Notes: generated from the sequence alone by a model not told the origin. Shown: positions 28,357 through 38,136, counted from the first letter of the stretch. The stretch: 64,000 bases of DNA from Photobacterium sp. Ph5 (GCF_022129445.1 NZ_JADQAQ010000002.1:103140-167139); one strand, 5' to 3'. A program made the numbers and translations.

Positions 28357-28932
28357 CTAATATTGCTCCGTTTTCTGTAATGTTGAAATTAAGTTTCTCG
28401 CTATTTTCACCATCGGCAAACCATTATCCATCGCCGCTTTTCGTAGTGCGTCATGAGCTTGATTCTCATTAAGACCATGGTGTTTTTGGAGTAAACCTTT
28501 CGCTTTATCTATCCATTTTTTATCCATGATTTTTTGCTCTAAATCTGCAATTTCCTGCGTCAGTTTTATTTGGTTATCACGCACTTGCTTTGCTCGCCCA
28601 ATCCAAGTTTCAAACTCGCAGTCAACCGTTGATGGCAGTAACAAATACCCTTCTGGGTCTGGTAATATATTGAAAGTATTAATATTAAATTTACGAATAA
28701 AAATAATAAGAGGGGTACTATTTAAAGATGTGAGTTTGATGATCTCTTTTAATTCAGCACAAGGCTGTAGCCATGAAGTCACAATAGTCGCGTCAGGATA
28801 TTGCGTTAATATCCCAGCTAATTGATTAAACTTAACCTCGATAACAACGCTAAAATCAATGGCAACACGCTGCGCTATTTTGCTTTGTTCTTCTTGGCTG
28901 TCGCAGCAAATAATAATAGGGATAACTGACAT
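28357..28932 (-). CDS. ANTAR-domain antiterminator, NasT-like
   Basis: The 191-residue protein has an N-terminal degenerate receiver-like domain (PIIICCDSQEEQ..., residues 1-115), a coiled-coil linker (RDNQIKLTQEIADLEQKIMDKK) and a C-terminal ANTAR RNA-binding domain of about 55 residues (WIDKAKGLLQKHHGLNENQAHDALRKAAMDNGLPMVKIARNLI by its key residues A-K-L, E-A, R-A). NasT and NasR-type proteins bind hexaloop RNA hairpins to prevent termination in nitrate assimilation leaders. The gene sits just upstream of one such leader, and a second one precedes nasA. Nitrate sensing in a NasR is done by a NIT domain, which is absent here, so a NasS-like partner may be needed; the nearby NrtA-like protein is a possible candidate only if a cytoplasmic form exists. 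Confidence 0.85.
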   Translation of the reverse strand: MSVIPIIICCDSQEEQSKIAQRVAIDFSVVIEVKFNQLAGILTQYPDATIVTSWLQPCAELKEIIKLTSLNSTPLIIFIRKFNINTFNILPDPEGYLLLPSTVDCEFETWIGRAKQVRDNQIKLTQEIADLEQKIMDKKWIDKAKGLLQKHHGLNENQAHDALRKAAMDNGLPMVKIARNLISTLQKTEQY

Positions 28933-29056
28933 AATCTTTCCTTGATAACAACGTCTTTCTATACAAGTGGTTATTTTCCTATTACATACATTGCAATTAG
29001 ACTGCCAACTCTAAAAACAAAACTATAAATAAGTCTATTTATTTAAAATCAGTCCC

Positions 29057-29944
29057 TTAAAGCAAACACACTTGCTCAGTTAATTGCCTTGCTGTGCGCT
29101 GTAATTGCTCACGTAGCGCTACCACATCACCGATAATGATCAAGGCGGGTGATTCACCTTTAAGATCTTCGGCTAATGCCGCGAGTCCTTTAAGTTGTTC
29201 AATATAGACCGCTTGATTAACGGAGCAGCCATGACAGATAACCGCAACAGGTGTCTCTTCACTTAACTTGGCCTCAATTAATTGGTTTTGTATCTGTTGC
29301 GCTTTCTCTAACCCCATATAAAACACTAAGGTTTGCCCATTCGCGACAAGTTGTGACCAGGCATTAAAAGCCCCCGTAGCTACATGGCCTGTGACTAAAG
29401 TAACGGAACGCGAAACTTCACGGTGAGTAAGAGGAATACCAGCAGAAGCCGCGCAGCCAATCGCGGCAGTAATACCTGGAATAAATTCATAATTAATATC
29501 TGCATCCACCAAAGCTAAGGCTTCCTCTCCTCCTCGCCCAAAGATCAAAGGATCGCCCCCTTTAATTCTCACCACGTACTGCCCTTTAAGCGCTTCTGAT
29601 ATTAAGATCTGATTAATCTCTTCTTGAGATAGACTTGGTTTACCACAACGCTTACCCACATAAATATGGATAGCATCGGGGTTAGCCAACGCAATAATAT
29701 CTTGACTGACTAAACGGTCATAAACGACAACCTCGGCTTGCTCAAGTGCGCGTAATGCTTTTATCGTTAATAAATCAGGATCGCTCGGGCCTGCTCCCAC
29801 TAAACTTACAAATCCGCGATCAGGCTTACGACTTGCAGGTGAAAGCGGCCTCAGTACCTTTTTATACCCCTGATCATCATGAGGCTGGAATCGGCTTTTT
29901 AATACTTGTTTAGCGGTACGTTTGATTGTTGAAAAATCATCCAT
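29057..29944 (-). CDS. cobA: Uroporphyrinogen-III C-methyltransferase (SUMT)
   Basis: The 295-residue protein carries SUMT motifs: VGAGPSDPDLLTIKALRAL, VYDRLVS, VRIKGGDPLIFGRGGEEA and GITAAIGCAASAGIPLTHRE. It uses two S-adenosylmethionine to make precorrin-2, precursor of the sirohaem needed by NirB. The preferred start is the ATG at 29944, with AAGGA seven bases before it. A second ATG at 29959 directly abuts the nasA stop but has no ribosome binding site. About 45 residues precede the enzyme core. CysG-like dehydrogenase/ferrochelatase parts are missing, so they must be elsewhere. Confidence 0.9.
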   Translation of the reverse strand: MDDFSTIKRTAKQVLKSRFQPHDDQGYKKVLRPLSPASRKPDRGFVSLVGAGPSDPDLLTIKALRALEQAEVVVYDRLVSQDIIALANPDAIHIYVGKRCGKPSLSQEEINQILISEALKGQYVVRIKGGDPLIFGRGGEEALALVDADINYEFIPGITAAIGCAASAGIPLTHREVSRSVTLVTGHVATGAFNAWSQLVANGQTLVFYMGLEKAQQIQNQLIEAKLSEETPVAVICHGCSVNQAVYIEQLKGLAALAEDLKGESPALIIIGDVVALREQLQRTARQLTEQVCLL

Positions 29945-29959
29945 GATTTCATCCTTCAT

Positions 29960-32659
29960 TTATAATTGAACAGTTGGAATAAGTTGCTGACTTTCAAAAA
30001 AATGTCGTTCAACTTGTGGTAGGCAGGTACCACAATTAGTACCGCATTTTAATTGCTTAGTAAGATCGGATAATGATGTGATGTTATTGGTGACAATCGC
30101 TTGTTCAATCATCAGATCCGTAATTTGAAAACAACTACAGACAAGCGTTTGTTTACTCTGCTGACAACCTAGAGCTTCAAGCACATCAGTCATCACAAAA
30201 GGTTGATTAACACTGTTTACAAGGGTTGTCATATCAACATTTATTGGCTGATCACTAAAAAGATGGATCGCCGTAGTATTCAATTTAGCATCAGGGTTAA
30301 TAGCCTTGGCTAACTGTACTAAGGCAAATCCCCACTTTTGTTCTACTAATAAATACTGCTGTTTAGATCCAGATAAAGATCGCAATAGCGCCGTTTTGTC
30401 TAAGCAAACATTACCTGCATATCGCCAGATCCCTTTGTGCTGATAATGTTCATTCTGATACGTTTGGAAACTGGCATATTCATAGTCCAATTTTGCTGGA
30501 ATATCCCCTAATGACACACCATGAAATTCCATCGAGATCGGTGTTAGCTTTACTTGTGCAGACTTAAAACTAGGCTGACCAGATATTGGATCACAAGCCA
30601 CTATCACACTTTGATTGATAGCAGATTTCGCACCGTATTTCCCAGCCCAATGCATAGACATAAACACTTGCTGCTGACTAAGTGTCGAATCAAAAACAAC
30701 CCGAGCAAGGTGTTTATTCACATCTTGATAGCTCTCAAGCGATTCAATACAAACAAAGCCGCCATCAACCAACCCAACATGTTTAGCACTGGTTGGATGA
30801 ATATAAAGACTAGGCTCGACTTCAGACTGTGCCAATACGGGAACATGCCCAGTGCGTGTCATGGTATGCCATTGATCACGTTGTCGGCCAGTGTTAAGCC
30901 AGAAGATCGATTGAGAAGCATCTTGCGCTAACATCACATTTGAAGACGTATTTTCAGTTGGTGAAGGCGTGACGACTAATTGGGCTTTTCTGGTTGGGGT
31001 AGAAAATAAAGGAAGATTATTATGTTGTTCAAATACGCGATTACTGGTCGAATTAAGAGGCCATTGCTGCGGCTGCCACGTTTGATAATCATCATCACTA
31101 AGCAGTGCTAAACATGAAATATCAAATAACAAATCAGTACTATTATTAATCCCACTCAAGGCTGCATGTTCACGGAAAATATCTGCTTCTGATTGATAAT
31201 CAAACGCTTTGCTAAAACCTAACTTCTTCGCCACATCACAAATCATTTGCCAATCGGCTTTAACTTCACCAGGCATTGCGGTAAATGCCCGCTGTCGACT
31301 CATCATACGCTCTGAGTTTGTTACCATACCTGATTTTTCGCCCCATGCCGCTGCTGGTAATAAGCAATCTGCATACGCTGCTGTATCTGATTCAGGCGTA
31401 ATATCAGAGACAATCACATATTCACACTTTTCTAATGCTCGGCGTACTTGCTCGTTATCTGGCATTGAAATCACTGGGTTAGTTGCCATGATCCACAACA
31501 CACGGATATCACCGTTTTCTACGCTTTTAAATAAATCGACCGCTTTATGCCCTGCCTTTGTTGCGATATTAGGCGCTTGCCAAAATGCTTTAACTTGCGA
31601 AATTGAATCATCATCAAAGCCACGATGAGCGGCGAGTTGATTAGCAAGACCACCCACTTCTCTTCCTCCCATCGCATTAGGCTGACCTGTTATAGAAAAA
31701 GGGCCACAACCTTGTTTTGCAATTTTTCCACTAACTAAATGGCTGTTAATAATGCTATTGGCTTTATCTGTACCACAACTTGCTTGATTCACCCCTTGGC
31801 AAAATACCGTCACAGCACGCGGCGCTTCCTTCATCCATTGGTAAAATGTTGCTAGTTGCTCAATCGCAATGCCACTACTTTTACTTACTTCAAGCAATGA
31901 ATATTTATCTTTCATTACCTCTTGCTGTAATGCATCAAAACCTTCAGTTACCTGAGCAATAAAATCACGATCAACAGCATTGTTCTCTATAAGGTAACGA
32001 ATTAACCCATTGTAAATATCAATATCTGTATCATTGGCCAATGCTAAATGTAAATCCGCTTGCTCTGCTGTTACCGTTTTACGCGGATCTATCACCACAA
32101 TTTTTAATAGTGGATTTTGTTTTTTTGCTTGTTGGATACGTTTAAAAACAATGGGGTGAGTCCACGCTAAATTAGAACCCACCAGCACAATTAAGTCCGT
32201 GTTGTCTAAATCGCTATAATTGGTAGCAACAATATCTTCACCGAATGCTCGATTATGTGCTGCAACAGCAGAAGCCATACATAACCGAGAGTTTGTATCG
32301 ACATGGCTACTACCAATAAAGCCTTTCATTAATTTATTGGCAACATAATAGTCTTCCGTCAATAACTGACCTGATAAGTACATACCAATGGCTTCAGGAC
32401 CAGATTCTGCTATCACACGACTAATGGTTTCAGCAATTTGACTGGTTGCCTGATCCCACTCGACAACTTCTCCTTTAATTTGAGGATATAACAAGCGATT
32501 AGGTTGGCTCATACTGGCTGCGAGTGACGAACCCTTTACACAAAGTGCACCACGATTTGTTGGGTGAGATACATCACCAATAATCTCAGACTGCTTTGTT
32601 ACAACGCCACAGCCAACGCCACAATATGGGCATGCTGATTTAATTCCTTGGCTAATCAT
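29960..32659 (-). CDS. nasA: Assimilatory nitrate reductase catalytic subunit
   Basis: The 899-residue molybdopterin oxidoreductase has an N-terminal [4Fe-4S] site (CPYCGVGC...CVKG), the bis-MGD binding domains (SRLCMASAV, GQPNAMGGREVGGLANQLAAHRG by its key residues, ATNPVISMPD), a C-terminal MGD dinucleotide domain (NTGRQRDQWHTMTRTGH) and a final BFD-like [2Fe-2S] domain (CSCFQIT...CGTNCGTC). This is the long NasA form. There is no twin-arginine signal, so it is cytoplasmic. It reduces nitrate to nitrite for NirBD. GGGGAAGGG precedes the ATG. cobA follows directly in the same transcript. Confidence 0.95.
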   Translation of the reverse strand: MISQGIKSACPYCGVGCGVVTKQSEIIGDVSHPTNRGALCVKGSSLAASMSQPNRLLYPQIKGEVVEWDQATSQIAETISRVIAESGPEAIGMYLSGQLLTEDYYVANKLMKGFIGSSHVDTNSRLCMASAVAAHNRAFGEDIVATNYSDLDNTDLIVLVGSNLAWTHPIVFKRIQQAKKQNPLLKIVVIDPRKTVTAEQADLHLALANDTDIDIYNGLIRYLIENNAVDRDFIAQVTEGFDALQQEVMKDKYSLLEVSKSSGIAIEQLATFYQWMKEAPRAVTVFCQGVNQASCGTDKANSIINSHLVSGKIAKQGCGPFSITGQPNAMGGREVGGLANQLAAHRGFDDDSISQVKAFWQAPNIATKAGHKAVDLFKSVENGDIRVLWIMATNPVISMPDNEQVRRALEKCEYVIVSDITPESDTAAYADCLLPAAAWGEKSGMVTNSERMMSRQRAFTAMPGEVKADWQMICDVAKKLGFSKAFDYQSEADIFREHAALSGINNSTDLLFDISCLALLSDDDYQTWQPQQWPLNSTSNRVFEQHNNLPLFSTPTRKAQLVVTPSPTENTSSNVMLAQDASQSIFWLNTGRQRDQWHTMTRTGHVPVLAQSEVEPSLYIHPTSAKHVGLVDGGFVCIESLESYQDVNKHLARVVFDSTLSQQQVFMSMHWAGKYGAKSAINQSVIVACDPISGQPSFKSAQVKLTPISMEFHGVSLGDIPAKLDYEYASFQTYQNEHYQHKGIWRYAGNVCLDKTALLRSLSGSKQQYLLVEQKWGFALVQLAKAINPDAKLNTTAIHLFSDQPINVDMTTLVNSVNQPFVMTDVLEALGCQQSKQTLVCSCFQITDLMIEQAIVTNNITSLSDLTKQLKCGTNCGTCLPQVERHFFESQQLIPTVQL

Positions 32660-32693
32660 CCCTTCCCCTTAACAATATCGCACTGCCACTGAA

Positions 32694-32728
32694 ATAAAAA
32701 AAACGCTTATCCCGGGAAGAGATAAGCG
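32694..32728 (-). terminator. Leader terminator ahead of nasA
   Basis: On the minus strand CGCTTATC (32728-32721) and GATAAGCG (32711-32704) form an 8-bp stem with a nine-base loop, then TTTTTTTTATTTC. It lies between promoter and nasA start, so it acts as an attenuator. Confidence 0.85.
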
Positions 32729-32738
32729 CCAATGCTTA
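32723..32738 (-). promoter_or_regulatory. ANTAR-type hexaloop hairpin in nasA leader
   Basis: On the minus strand TAAGC-ATTGGC-GCTTA: a 5-bp stem with a six-base loop having A1 and G4. Its 3' strand GCTTA is part of the terminator's 5' strand, as in the nrtA leader. A clear first hairpin was not found upstream. Confidence 0.65.
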
Positions 32739-32766
32739 ACGTAATAGTGATGTGCAATAAAGTTAA

Positions 32767-32783
32767 TGCAGTGAGTATGCCAA
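32767..32783 (-). promoter_or_regulatory. Sigma-54-type promoter of nasA
   Basis: On the minus strand TTGGCATACTCACTGCA: GG of the -24 box and GC of the -12 box are exactly ten bases apart, matching the sigma-54 consensus. A start about 12 bases downstream would give a leader of roughly 100 bases containing the hexaloop hairpin and terminator. Confidence 0.6.
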
Positions 32784-32905
32784 CATGAAAAAATAAAAAA
32801 TTACTATTAAATAACAGTAGGTTAGTTTTTATCCTTTTACTTTTTAAATTCTACCGTAATCTCCCATAGCACCAATATAATGCTTCATTGCACAACGATG
32901 AGTCA

Positions 32906-33943
32906 TCAAGATGCAGACTCTGGCCACGTCATATCATCAACACGTTCATCCGCAATATAAAATAGACGAGTAGCAGGCGTAATAGATTGGTTTAATGGTG
33001 GATTGACTTGAATCCCCTTACCGTCTTCATAGGCAATAAGGATAGCATCGTGCTGATATTTAAAATGCTCAAACAATAATGCAAAGGTCGTTGGTTGTTG
33101 TGCCGTTGGGTAATCAATCGCATATTGAGTCATCCCCTTATCCGTACTCAATAGCTCTTGATGAAGCAAACTCGAACCCGGATCGACGGCTGATTTAGCA
33201 AGCATTTCAATCGCAACCGAAGGAATACATTCCGCATTAGGACAATGAAGCTTTAATAAATCGCTCAGCCCCTCATCATCAAAATAAGCCAGTAAATGTG
33301 CATTTGGATTACGACCTGCCGCAAATAATGCAGCAGTTAAGGTTACATCGTCATGTAGCGCATCAACAATAATACAACTGGCTTTATCTATACTGGCACG
33401 CGACATTTCTTCTGCATTGGTATAGCTAGTGACACGGACAAATTCAATCTTATCAGGCATAGGGTTTTCGATTTCAGAACGCGTGCACAACACAATCGTC
33501 CGACGCCCTGCCTCTTCATGTAGTAACATTCGTAACATGCTAAGCGTTCGATTTTCATTCCAACCCAACAGTAAAATATGCTGTTCCATTTGAAGACTCC
33601 TTTTTCCTAACATGCCACGTCGCCAAACACTCACGAACAAGGTTGCTACCCGACCAACAACAATCGCAAATAACCCTAAACCCCCCGGAATAATAAATAG
33701 AGCAGCCATCCATTTACCTAGTGCGGTTTCAGGAGAATGATCGCCGTAGCCCACAGTAGAAGCTGTTACGACTAAATAATAAAAGAAAGTGGAGAAAGAA
33801 CTACTTAATTGTTTTTCACCCACAAGAAACAGAAGTAACCAACTTATTACGATGTATAGACCCGTGATAACTGCAATATTTCGCCCAGTTAATTGAGAGA
33901 AATATTTTACCGTGATCCGTTGTAGGTATAACCACAGCCCCAT
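32906..33943 (-). CDS. Potassium channel with RCK/TrkA-N domain
   Basis: The protein of about 345 residues has two transmembrane helices around a pore loop with the K+ selectivity filter TVGYGD (about residues 63-68). A cytoplasmic regulator-of-conductance domain follows (HILLLGWNENRTL..., CIIVDALHDDVTLTAALFAAGRNPNAHLLAYFDD). It is a ligand-gated K+ channel of the inner membrane. The start could be the ATG at 33943 or a GTG two codons earlier at 33949; GGGGTG precedes the former. It is next to nasA on the same strand but has its own region. Confidence 0.85.
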   Translation of the reverse strand: MGLWLYLQRITVKYFSQLTGRNIAVITGLYIVISWLLLFLVGEKQLSSSFSTFFYYLVVTASTVGYGDHSPETALGKWMAALFIIPGGLGLFAIVVGRVATLFVSVWRRGMLGKRSLQMEQHILLLGWNENRTLSMLRMLLHEEAGRRTIVLCTRSEIENPMPDKIEFVRVTSYTNAEEMSRASIDKASCIIVDALHDDVTLTAALFAAGRNPNAHLLAYFDDEGLSDLLKLHCPNAECIPSVAIEMLAKSAVDPGSSLLHQELLSTDKGMTQYAIDYPTAQQPTTFALLFEHFKYQHDAILIAYEDGKGIQVNPPLNQSITPATRLFYIADERVDDMTWPESAS

Positions 33944-33949
33944 ATTCAC

Positions 33950-34400
33950 CCCACACTTAAATAAATATAACCCTCACATTTAAGCGTAGCTTGTTAAAAG
34001 TAATTATTTAAAAGCCGTACTCAACTTGTAAAACATTCATATACCTTTCAAAAGAAATAACTAAAAACAACCACCAATAATGAAACATTAAATACTACAA
34101 ATTATTCACAACAACGTCTTTAATTAGCATTTAATTCTATTATCGATTGCTGTATATTGCTTTTTTTTATCAGTATGAGGATATTAATCTCCGTGTTAAT
34201 TACGCCGCCTTAGTTTCTCCCCCCTCTAGCTATCACAGCTAACTTAAGCACAATACTATCTTCGGTATTTGGCTTTTCCTTTGCGCTATAAATTTATGTC
34301 CTCAGGGCTGATTTCTCGCGCCTAAAATTTATCAAACAAACATAAGACTCATACCTGATCTCTTTCAGGTGCGTGTTGACGTGTAAATATTGAGAATTCA
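33950..34400 (+). promoter_or_regulatory. Long upstream region of the SulP gene with hairpins
   Basis: 450 noncoding bases between divergent genes. Two small hairpins face the SulP gene: TAGCT-ATCAC-AGCTA (34227-34241) and ACCTGA-TCTCTT-TCAGGT (34353-34370), the latter about 30 bases before the ATG. A pyrimidine-rich block TTTCTCCCCCCTC lies between. No riboswitch family was recognised. Confidence 0.35.
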
Positions 34401-35888
34401 ATGTTCAAAAATTTAAAACTCGACTGGACGTCTAATATTCGTGGTGACTTACTTGCAGGGATCGTTGTTGCTTTAGCATTAATTCCTGAAGCGATTGCCT
34501 TTTCTATAATTGCAGGTGTTGATCCCAAAGTAGGGTTATACGCCTCATTTAGTATCTCTGTTGTCATTGCCATTACAGGTAGTCGTTCTGGAATGATCTC
34601 TGCTGCAACGGGTGCTATGGCACTGTTAATGGTAACTTTAGTCAAAGATCATGGCCTAGAATACTTACTTGCTACAACAGTGCTAACCGGTATTTTGCAA
34701 CTTTTAGCCGGCTATTTAAAATTGGGGGAATTAATGCGTTTTGTTTCCCGAGCCGTTATTACAGGCTTCGTTAATGCATTAGCCATTTTAATTTTTATGG
34801 CACAATTACCCGAATTAACCAATGTGACATGGCATGTCTACGCATTAACGGCGGCAGGTCTTGGTATTATTTATCTATTCCCTTATATCCCAGTTATTGG
34901 AAAATTAATCCCATCACCACTTGTCTGTATTATAACCTTAACCACTATCGCCATTATGTTCGGAATAGATGTACGAACTGTGGGTGATATGGGCAACTTA
35001 CCCGATACTCTTCCCATTTTTCTATGGCCAAATGTGCCTCTAAATTTTGAAACCCTGAGTATTATTTTCCCTTATGCGATAGGACTTGCCGCGGTTGGTT
35101 TATTAGAATCAATGATGACCGCAACTATCATTGATGATCTCACCGATACAGCAAGTAATAAAAACCAAGAATGTAAAGGTCAAGGCATTGCCAATATTTT
35201 TACAGGCCTGCTCGGTGGAATGGCGGGATGTGCCATGATTGGGCAATCCATTATTAATATAAAATCAGGTGGACGAGGAAGACTGTCTTCTTTAGCTGCT
35301 GGTGTGTTTTTATTATTTATGGTTGTTTTTCTTGGCCCTTGGATAAAACAGATCCCAATGGCTGCATTAGTTGCTGTGATGATCATGGTCGCAATCGGTA
35401 CTTTTTCATGGCGATCGATATTGGATCTTAAAAAGCACCCACTATCGACTAACCTTGTCATGCTAGCGACAGTCGGCATCGTTGTCGCAACCCATAATTT
35501 GGCTATAGGCGTATTAGTCGGTGTAATACTTGCGTCATTGTTTTTCGCGCACCAAATTAGCCATATGACCGTTCAGAAAAGTGATCTGACGAAAAATAAA
35601 TCCCGAGAGTATGTCATTATTGGACAAGTCTTTTTTGCCTCATCCAATAAGTTTATCGAGTCATTTGATTTTAAAGAAATGATAGAGACAGTCACGATAG
35701 ACTTATCATCCGCGCACTTCTGGGACGTTTGTTCGGTAACAGCATTAGATAAAGTCATTCTCAAGTTTCGTCGTTCAGGAATTCATGTCGACCTCATTGG
35801 AATGAACTCGGCATCCCGTACTATTGTCGATAAGTTCTGTATACACGATAAACCAGACGCTCTTGATGCACTGCTAACTGGACATTAA
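34401..35888 (+). CDS. SulP-family inorganic anion transporter
   Basis: The 495-residue inner-membrane protein has ten to twelve helices and a short C-terminal STAS domain (about residues 390-490). The N-terminus [35 protein letters not shown] is the SulP entry motif by its key residues P-A-G-P-GLY. This subgroup, in marine bacteria, is commonly a sodium-dependent bicarbonate transporter or sulfate permease; substrate is not certain. No clear ribosome binding site precedes the ATG (TTGAGAATTCA). Confidence 0.88.
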   Translation: MFKNLKLDWTSNIRGDLLAGIVVALALIPEAIAFSIIAGVDPKVGLYASFSISVVIAITGSRSGMISAATGAMALLMVTLVKDHGLEYLLATTVLTGILQLLAGYLKLGELMRFVSRAVITGFVNALAILIFMAQLPELTNVTWHVYALTAAGLGIIYLFPYIPVIGKLIPSPLVCIITLTTIAIMFGIDVRTVGDMGNLPDTLPIFLWPNVPLNFETLSIIFPYAIGLAAVGLLESMMTATIIDDLTDTASNKNQECKGQGIANIFTGLLGGMAGCAMIGQSIINIKSGGRGRLSSLAAGVFLLFMVVFLGPWIKQIPMAALVAVMIMVAIGTFSWRSILDLKKHPLSTNLVMLATVGIVVATHNLAIGVLVGVILASLFFAHQISHMTVQKSDLTKNKSREYVIIGQVFFASSNKFIESFDFKEMIETVTIDLSSAHFWDVCSVTALDKVILKFRRSGIHVDLIGMNSASRTIVDKFCIHDKPDALDALLTGH

Positions 35889-35920
35889 TAACAATCAATA
35901 GTTAACATATGACTATATAA

Positions 35921-35957
35921 TCAGTGAGTTAGCAACAAACTAGCTCACTGACTTTTT
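35921..35957 (+). terminator. Terminator of the SulP gene
   Basis: TCAGTGAGTTAG (35921-35932) and CTAGCTCACTGA (35940-35951) form a 12-bp stem with one G.T pair, followed by CTTTTTAA. Confidence 0.85.
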
Positions 35958-36153
35958 AATATAAACACACTAAATTTTGGCAATTATCTGCTTACCCCCT
36001 AGCCATGAACTTAACAATGACTATCTTCGTCTTCATATTCGATTCACGTTTGTCATTTCTTTGTGATACTCGCTTTGCCCTTGCTCAAGTCTATTTACAG
36101 CCCTAAACACCTCGTTTATTGTCTGCAATAAAACAACAGTCAATTACATAGTT

Positions 36154-36732
36154 ATGAAGAAATATGGACTTATAGGCGCAGTAGCACTGATTATGATTTG
36201 CTGCTTTTATTACAATAAAACCGAACAACCAACGGCTAATATTGCGCATTTTTCTAAGCAAGAAAAAACACTGCAATCAAAGTTAGAGCTTGATATAAAC
36301 CAAACCATTCTAGAGCAGGCAAAAAAGTGTATTAATAAAACATCAACAAGAAAAAACTTTCACTGCCCGATTGATATCAATACTGCTGAAATCGTAATAA
36401 ATGGAAAACTCAACATTATACGAACAGGTAACCATTACGATATTCATACCACAGATTTTGTTTATAACGATAAAGCAAGAAAAATACAGACCTCAGTAAC
36501 CACCGAAGATCAGGGCTTTTATCAAATTAACGATGCATTACAAATTGTGAACTTTCGCCTTACTTTTCATCAAGGTGATAAACACTGGTATAGCGAATCA
36601 ACCCAGCCATTTACGTTTTCTGAGTCTTCAGATAATGCGATCAAAATTGTAAAAGGCTCAACAAGAAACTATGGTTGTAACAACTCCTATTTTGATTGGC
36701 ACTCAAGCAATCAGAAGGTGTTAAACGCCTAA
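36154..36732 (+). CDS. Putative secreted or membrane-anchored protein, unknown function
   Basis: The 192-residue protein has an N-terminal hydrophobic segment (residues 5-20, GLIGAVALIMICCFYY) with Cys16-Cys17 but no clean lipobox, so it is either anchored or cleaved. The rest is polar with four further cysteines that could form disulfides. I do not recognise a domain. No clear ribosome binding site precedes the ATG. A long hairpin follows the stop. Confidence 0.6.
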   Translation: MKKYGLIGAVALIMICCFYYNKTEQPTANIAHFSKQEKTLQSKLELDINQTILEQAKKCINKTSTRKNFHCPIDINTAEIVINGKLNIIRTGNHYDIHTTDFVYNDKARKIQTSVTTEDQGFYQINDALQIVNFRLTFHQGDKHWYSESTQPFTFSESSDNAIKIVKGSTRNYGCNNSYFDWHSSNQKVLNA

Positions 36733-36734
36733 TA

Positions 36735-36772
36735 TCAAGCAACCCAATTATTCCCCCGATTGGGTTGCTTGA
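36735..36772 (+). terminator. Long hairpin after the secreted-protein gene
   Basis: TCAAGCAACCCAAT (36735-36748) and ATTGGGTTGCTTGA (36759-36772) form a perfect 14-bp stem. The following TGCC lacks a T-run, so it may terminate weakly or protect the transcript end. Confidence 0.7.
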
Positions 36773-36862
36773 TGCCTTAACTATTAATCATAACAATGGG
36801 TTTTATCGCTACGTTTTTGTTAGGTAGTTAAGATGCTACAGAGTCGCTTTGTGATCACAATT

Positions 36863-36908
36863 GAGTTAGCTAAATAGCTAACTCATTTGTGGACAAAAGT
36901 AAGTTATG
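36863..36908 (+). repeat. Island repeat, copy 1 (left boundary)
   Basis: A perfect palindrome GAGTTAGCTA-AA-TAGCTAACTC (36863-36884), then ATTT and GTGGACA (36889-36895). The same order, palindrome then GTGGACA, recurs at 40608-40641 and, slightly changed, at 42702-42722. This copy lies left of the TIR-like gene. Confidence 0.5.
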
Positions 36909-36996
36909 AACAAAAGCGTACTCTGATTTTTCGGATTACGTGAGGTATTGCAACCGTGCACTCAAGAATAACTAATTTCTAACTTTACGGGCTTAT

Positions 36997-37983
36997 CTAG
37001 GAAAACAGTGCGTTCGCATTAAATTTTAATCCAGCTTTATGAAATTCTTTAAGTAGCTGATTTTGCCAGTTTGTGTCTGTTGGTATATAGACGACTCCTT
37101 GAATGTCGTTTTGAATCTCAACTTCAGGCTTAACCATTGCTGAGACTTTCTTACGCCCTAGTCGCGCAATGAAATACCCATGCTCAAAGACAACGTTCTG
37201 TCTAGCTCGGTCCTTTAAGTTTTGAGTTCCTTTTTTTCTACCCTCATCACACGATGTATAGAGGACAATCGCATAATCCACATCCCCATACTCTTCAATC
37301 TTCTCGATGATAGTATTACCACCACTAGCTTGGTTCATGAGTACTATAGGATCTAAGCCTACAGTTCTAACAAAGAGTTCAACCTGCATTCTCAGGTTGT
37401 CATCATGACCATGTACGATAAACACTTTCTGTTTACCGGCTTGGGTTGCTGGATTCATTGGTTGCTCAGTTGGTACAGGTTGTTGAAATATCGCTTGTAC
37501 AGCCTTTTGAAAATCTTGCCGCACTGGTGCTTGAGTCGTTTGTTGTGTTGAGGGGAACCATGACGGTTGAATCGTATTCCCTATCGGTTGCTTGATAGGG
37601 GCTATATCGCTTTGTTGACTATTAAGTTGAGTTGAGTATGTGCCACGACTTAACTGATTGGCGATATTTAAACACTTATCCCTTAGTTCATCACTGTAGC
37701 CAGACGCGTCATTATAAAAACCAGACGCACGCTTATCATCGTAGTAGTCAATCAAACCTTTAAGTACACGTCCGACGACCATATCGCTACTTACTTGCCA
37801 AAAACCTCTCATGCGGTTAGCTTTCGACCCAGAACCTACTTGATATTGAGCCTCATCAATATCAATGCTGTAGTCTTCAAAAAACTCAGCCAAAGTCCTG
37901 TGTGAGAAATCGAGTAAATGACCGCTGCTCATTTGCAAGTACGTCTCTAGTAGCCTGATATCTCTTTTTGCCAGTGTTGCCAT
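36997..37983 (-). CDS. TIR-like nucleotide-binding protein, probable defence effector
   Basis: The 328-residue protein ends in a predicted nucleotide-binding TIR-like domain (residues 186-328): VFIVHGHDD, the SGG loop, YAIVLYTSCDEGRK and NVVFEHGYFIARLGR, with Glu267 in the usual position of the NADase glutamate. The N-terminal domain (residues 1-112, LETYLQMSSGHLLDFSHRT.., FWQ.., VVGRVL) is a helical module that recurs on bacterial defence effectors and may sense or oligomerise. A Gln/Pro-rich linker (115-185) joins the two. Family members deplete NAD+ or sense cyclic nucleotides in anti-phage systems; no cyclase is present here. AAGGAG precedes the ATG. It is divergent from the GHKL-nuclease gene. 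Confidence 0.8.
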   Translation of the reverse strand: MATLAKRDIRLLETYLQMSSGHLLDFSHRTLAEFFEDYSIDIDEAQYQVGSGSKANRMRGFWQVSSDMVVGRVLKGLIDYYDDKRASGFYNDASGYSDELRDKCLNIANQLSRGTYSTQLNSQQSDIAPIKQPIGNTIQPSWFPSTQQTTQAPVRQDFQKAVQAIFQQPVPTEQPMNPATQAGKQKVFIVHGHDDNLRMQVELFVRTVGLDPIVLMNQASGGNTIIEKIEEYGDVDYAIVLYTSCDEGRKKGTQNLKDRARQNVVFEHGYFIARLGRKKVSAMVKPEVEIQNDIQGVVYIPTDTNWQNQLLKEFHKAGLKFNANALFS

Positions 37984-38136
37984 AAACTCTCCTTATATTA
38001 GAGATATTTTACCACCGCAACAGAACTACACCAGTTATAAATTCCATCTAATCAATAATTTAGAAAGATTGGGTGCAGTTCAAAGCTTAATTGAGCTTAA
38101 CTAACATTATTTGATACATGTTGATATGGTGGTTGT

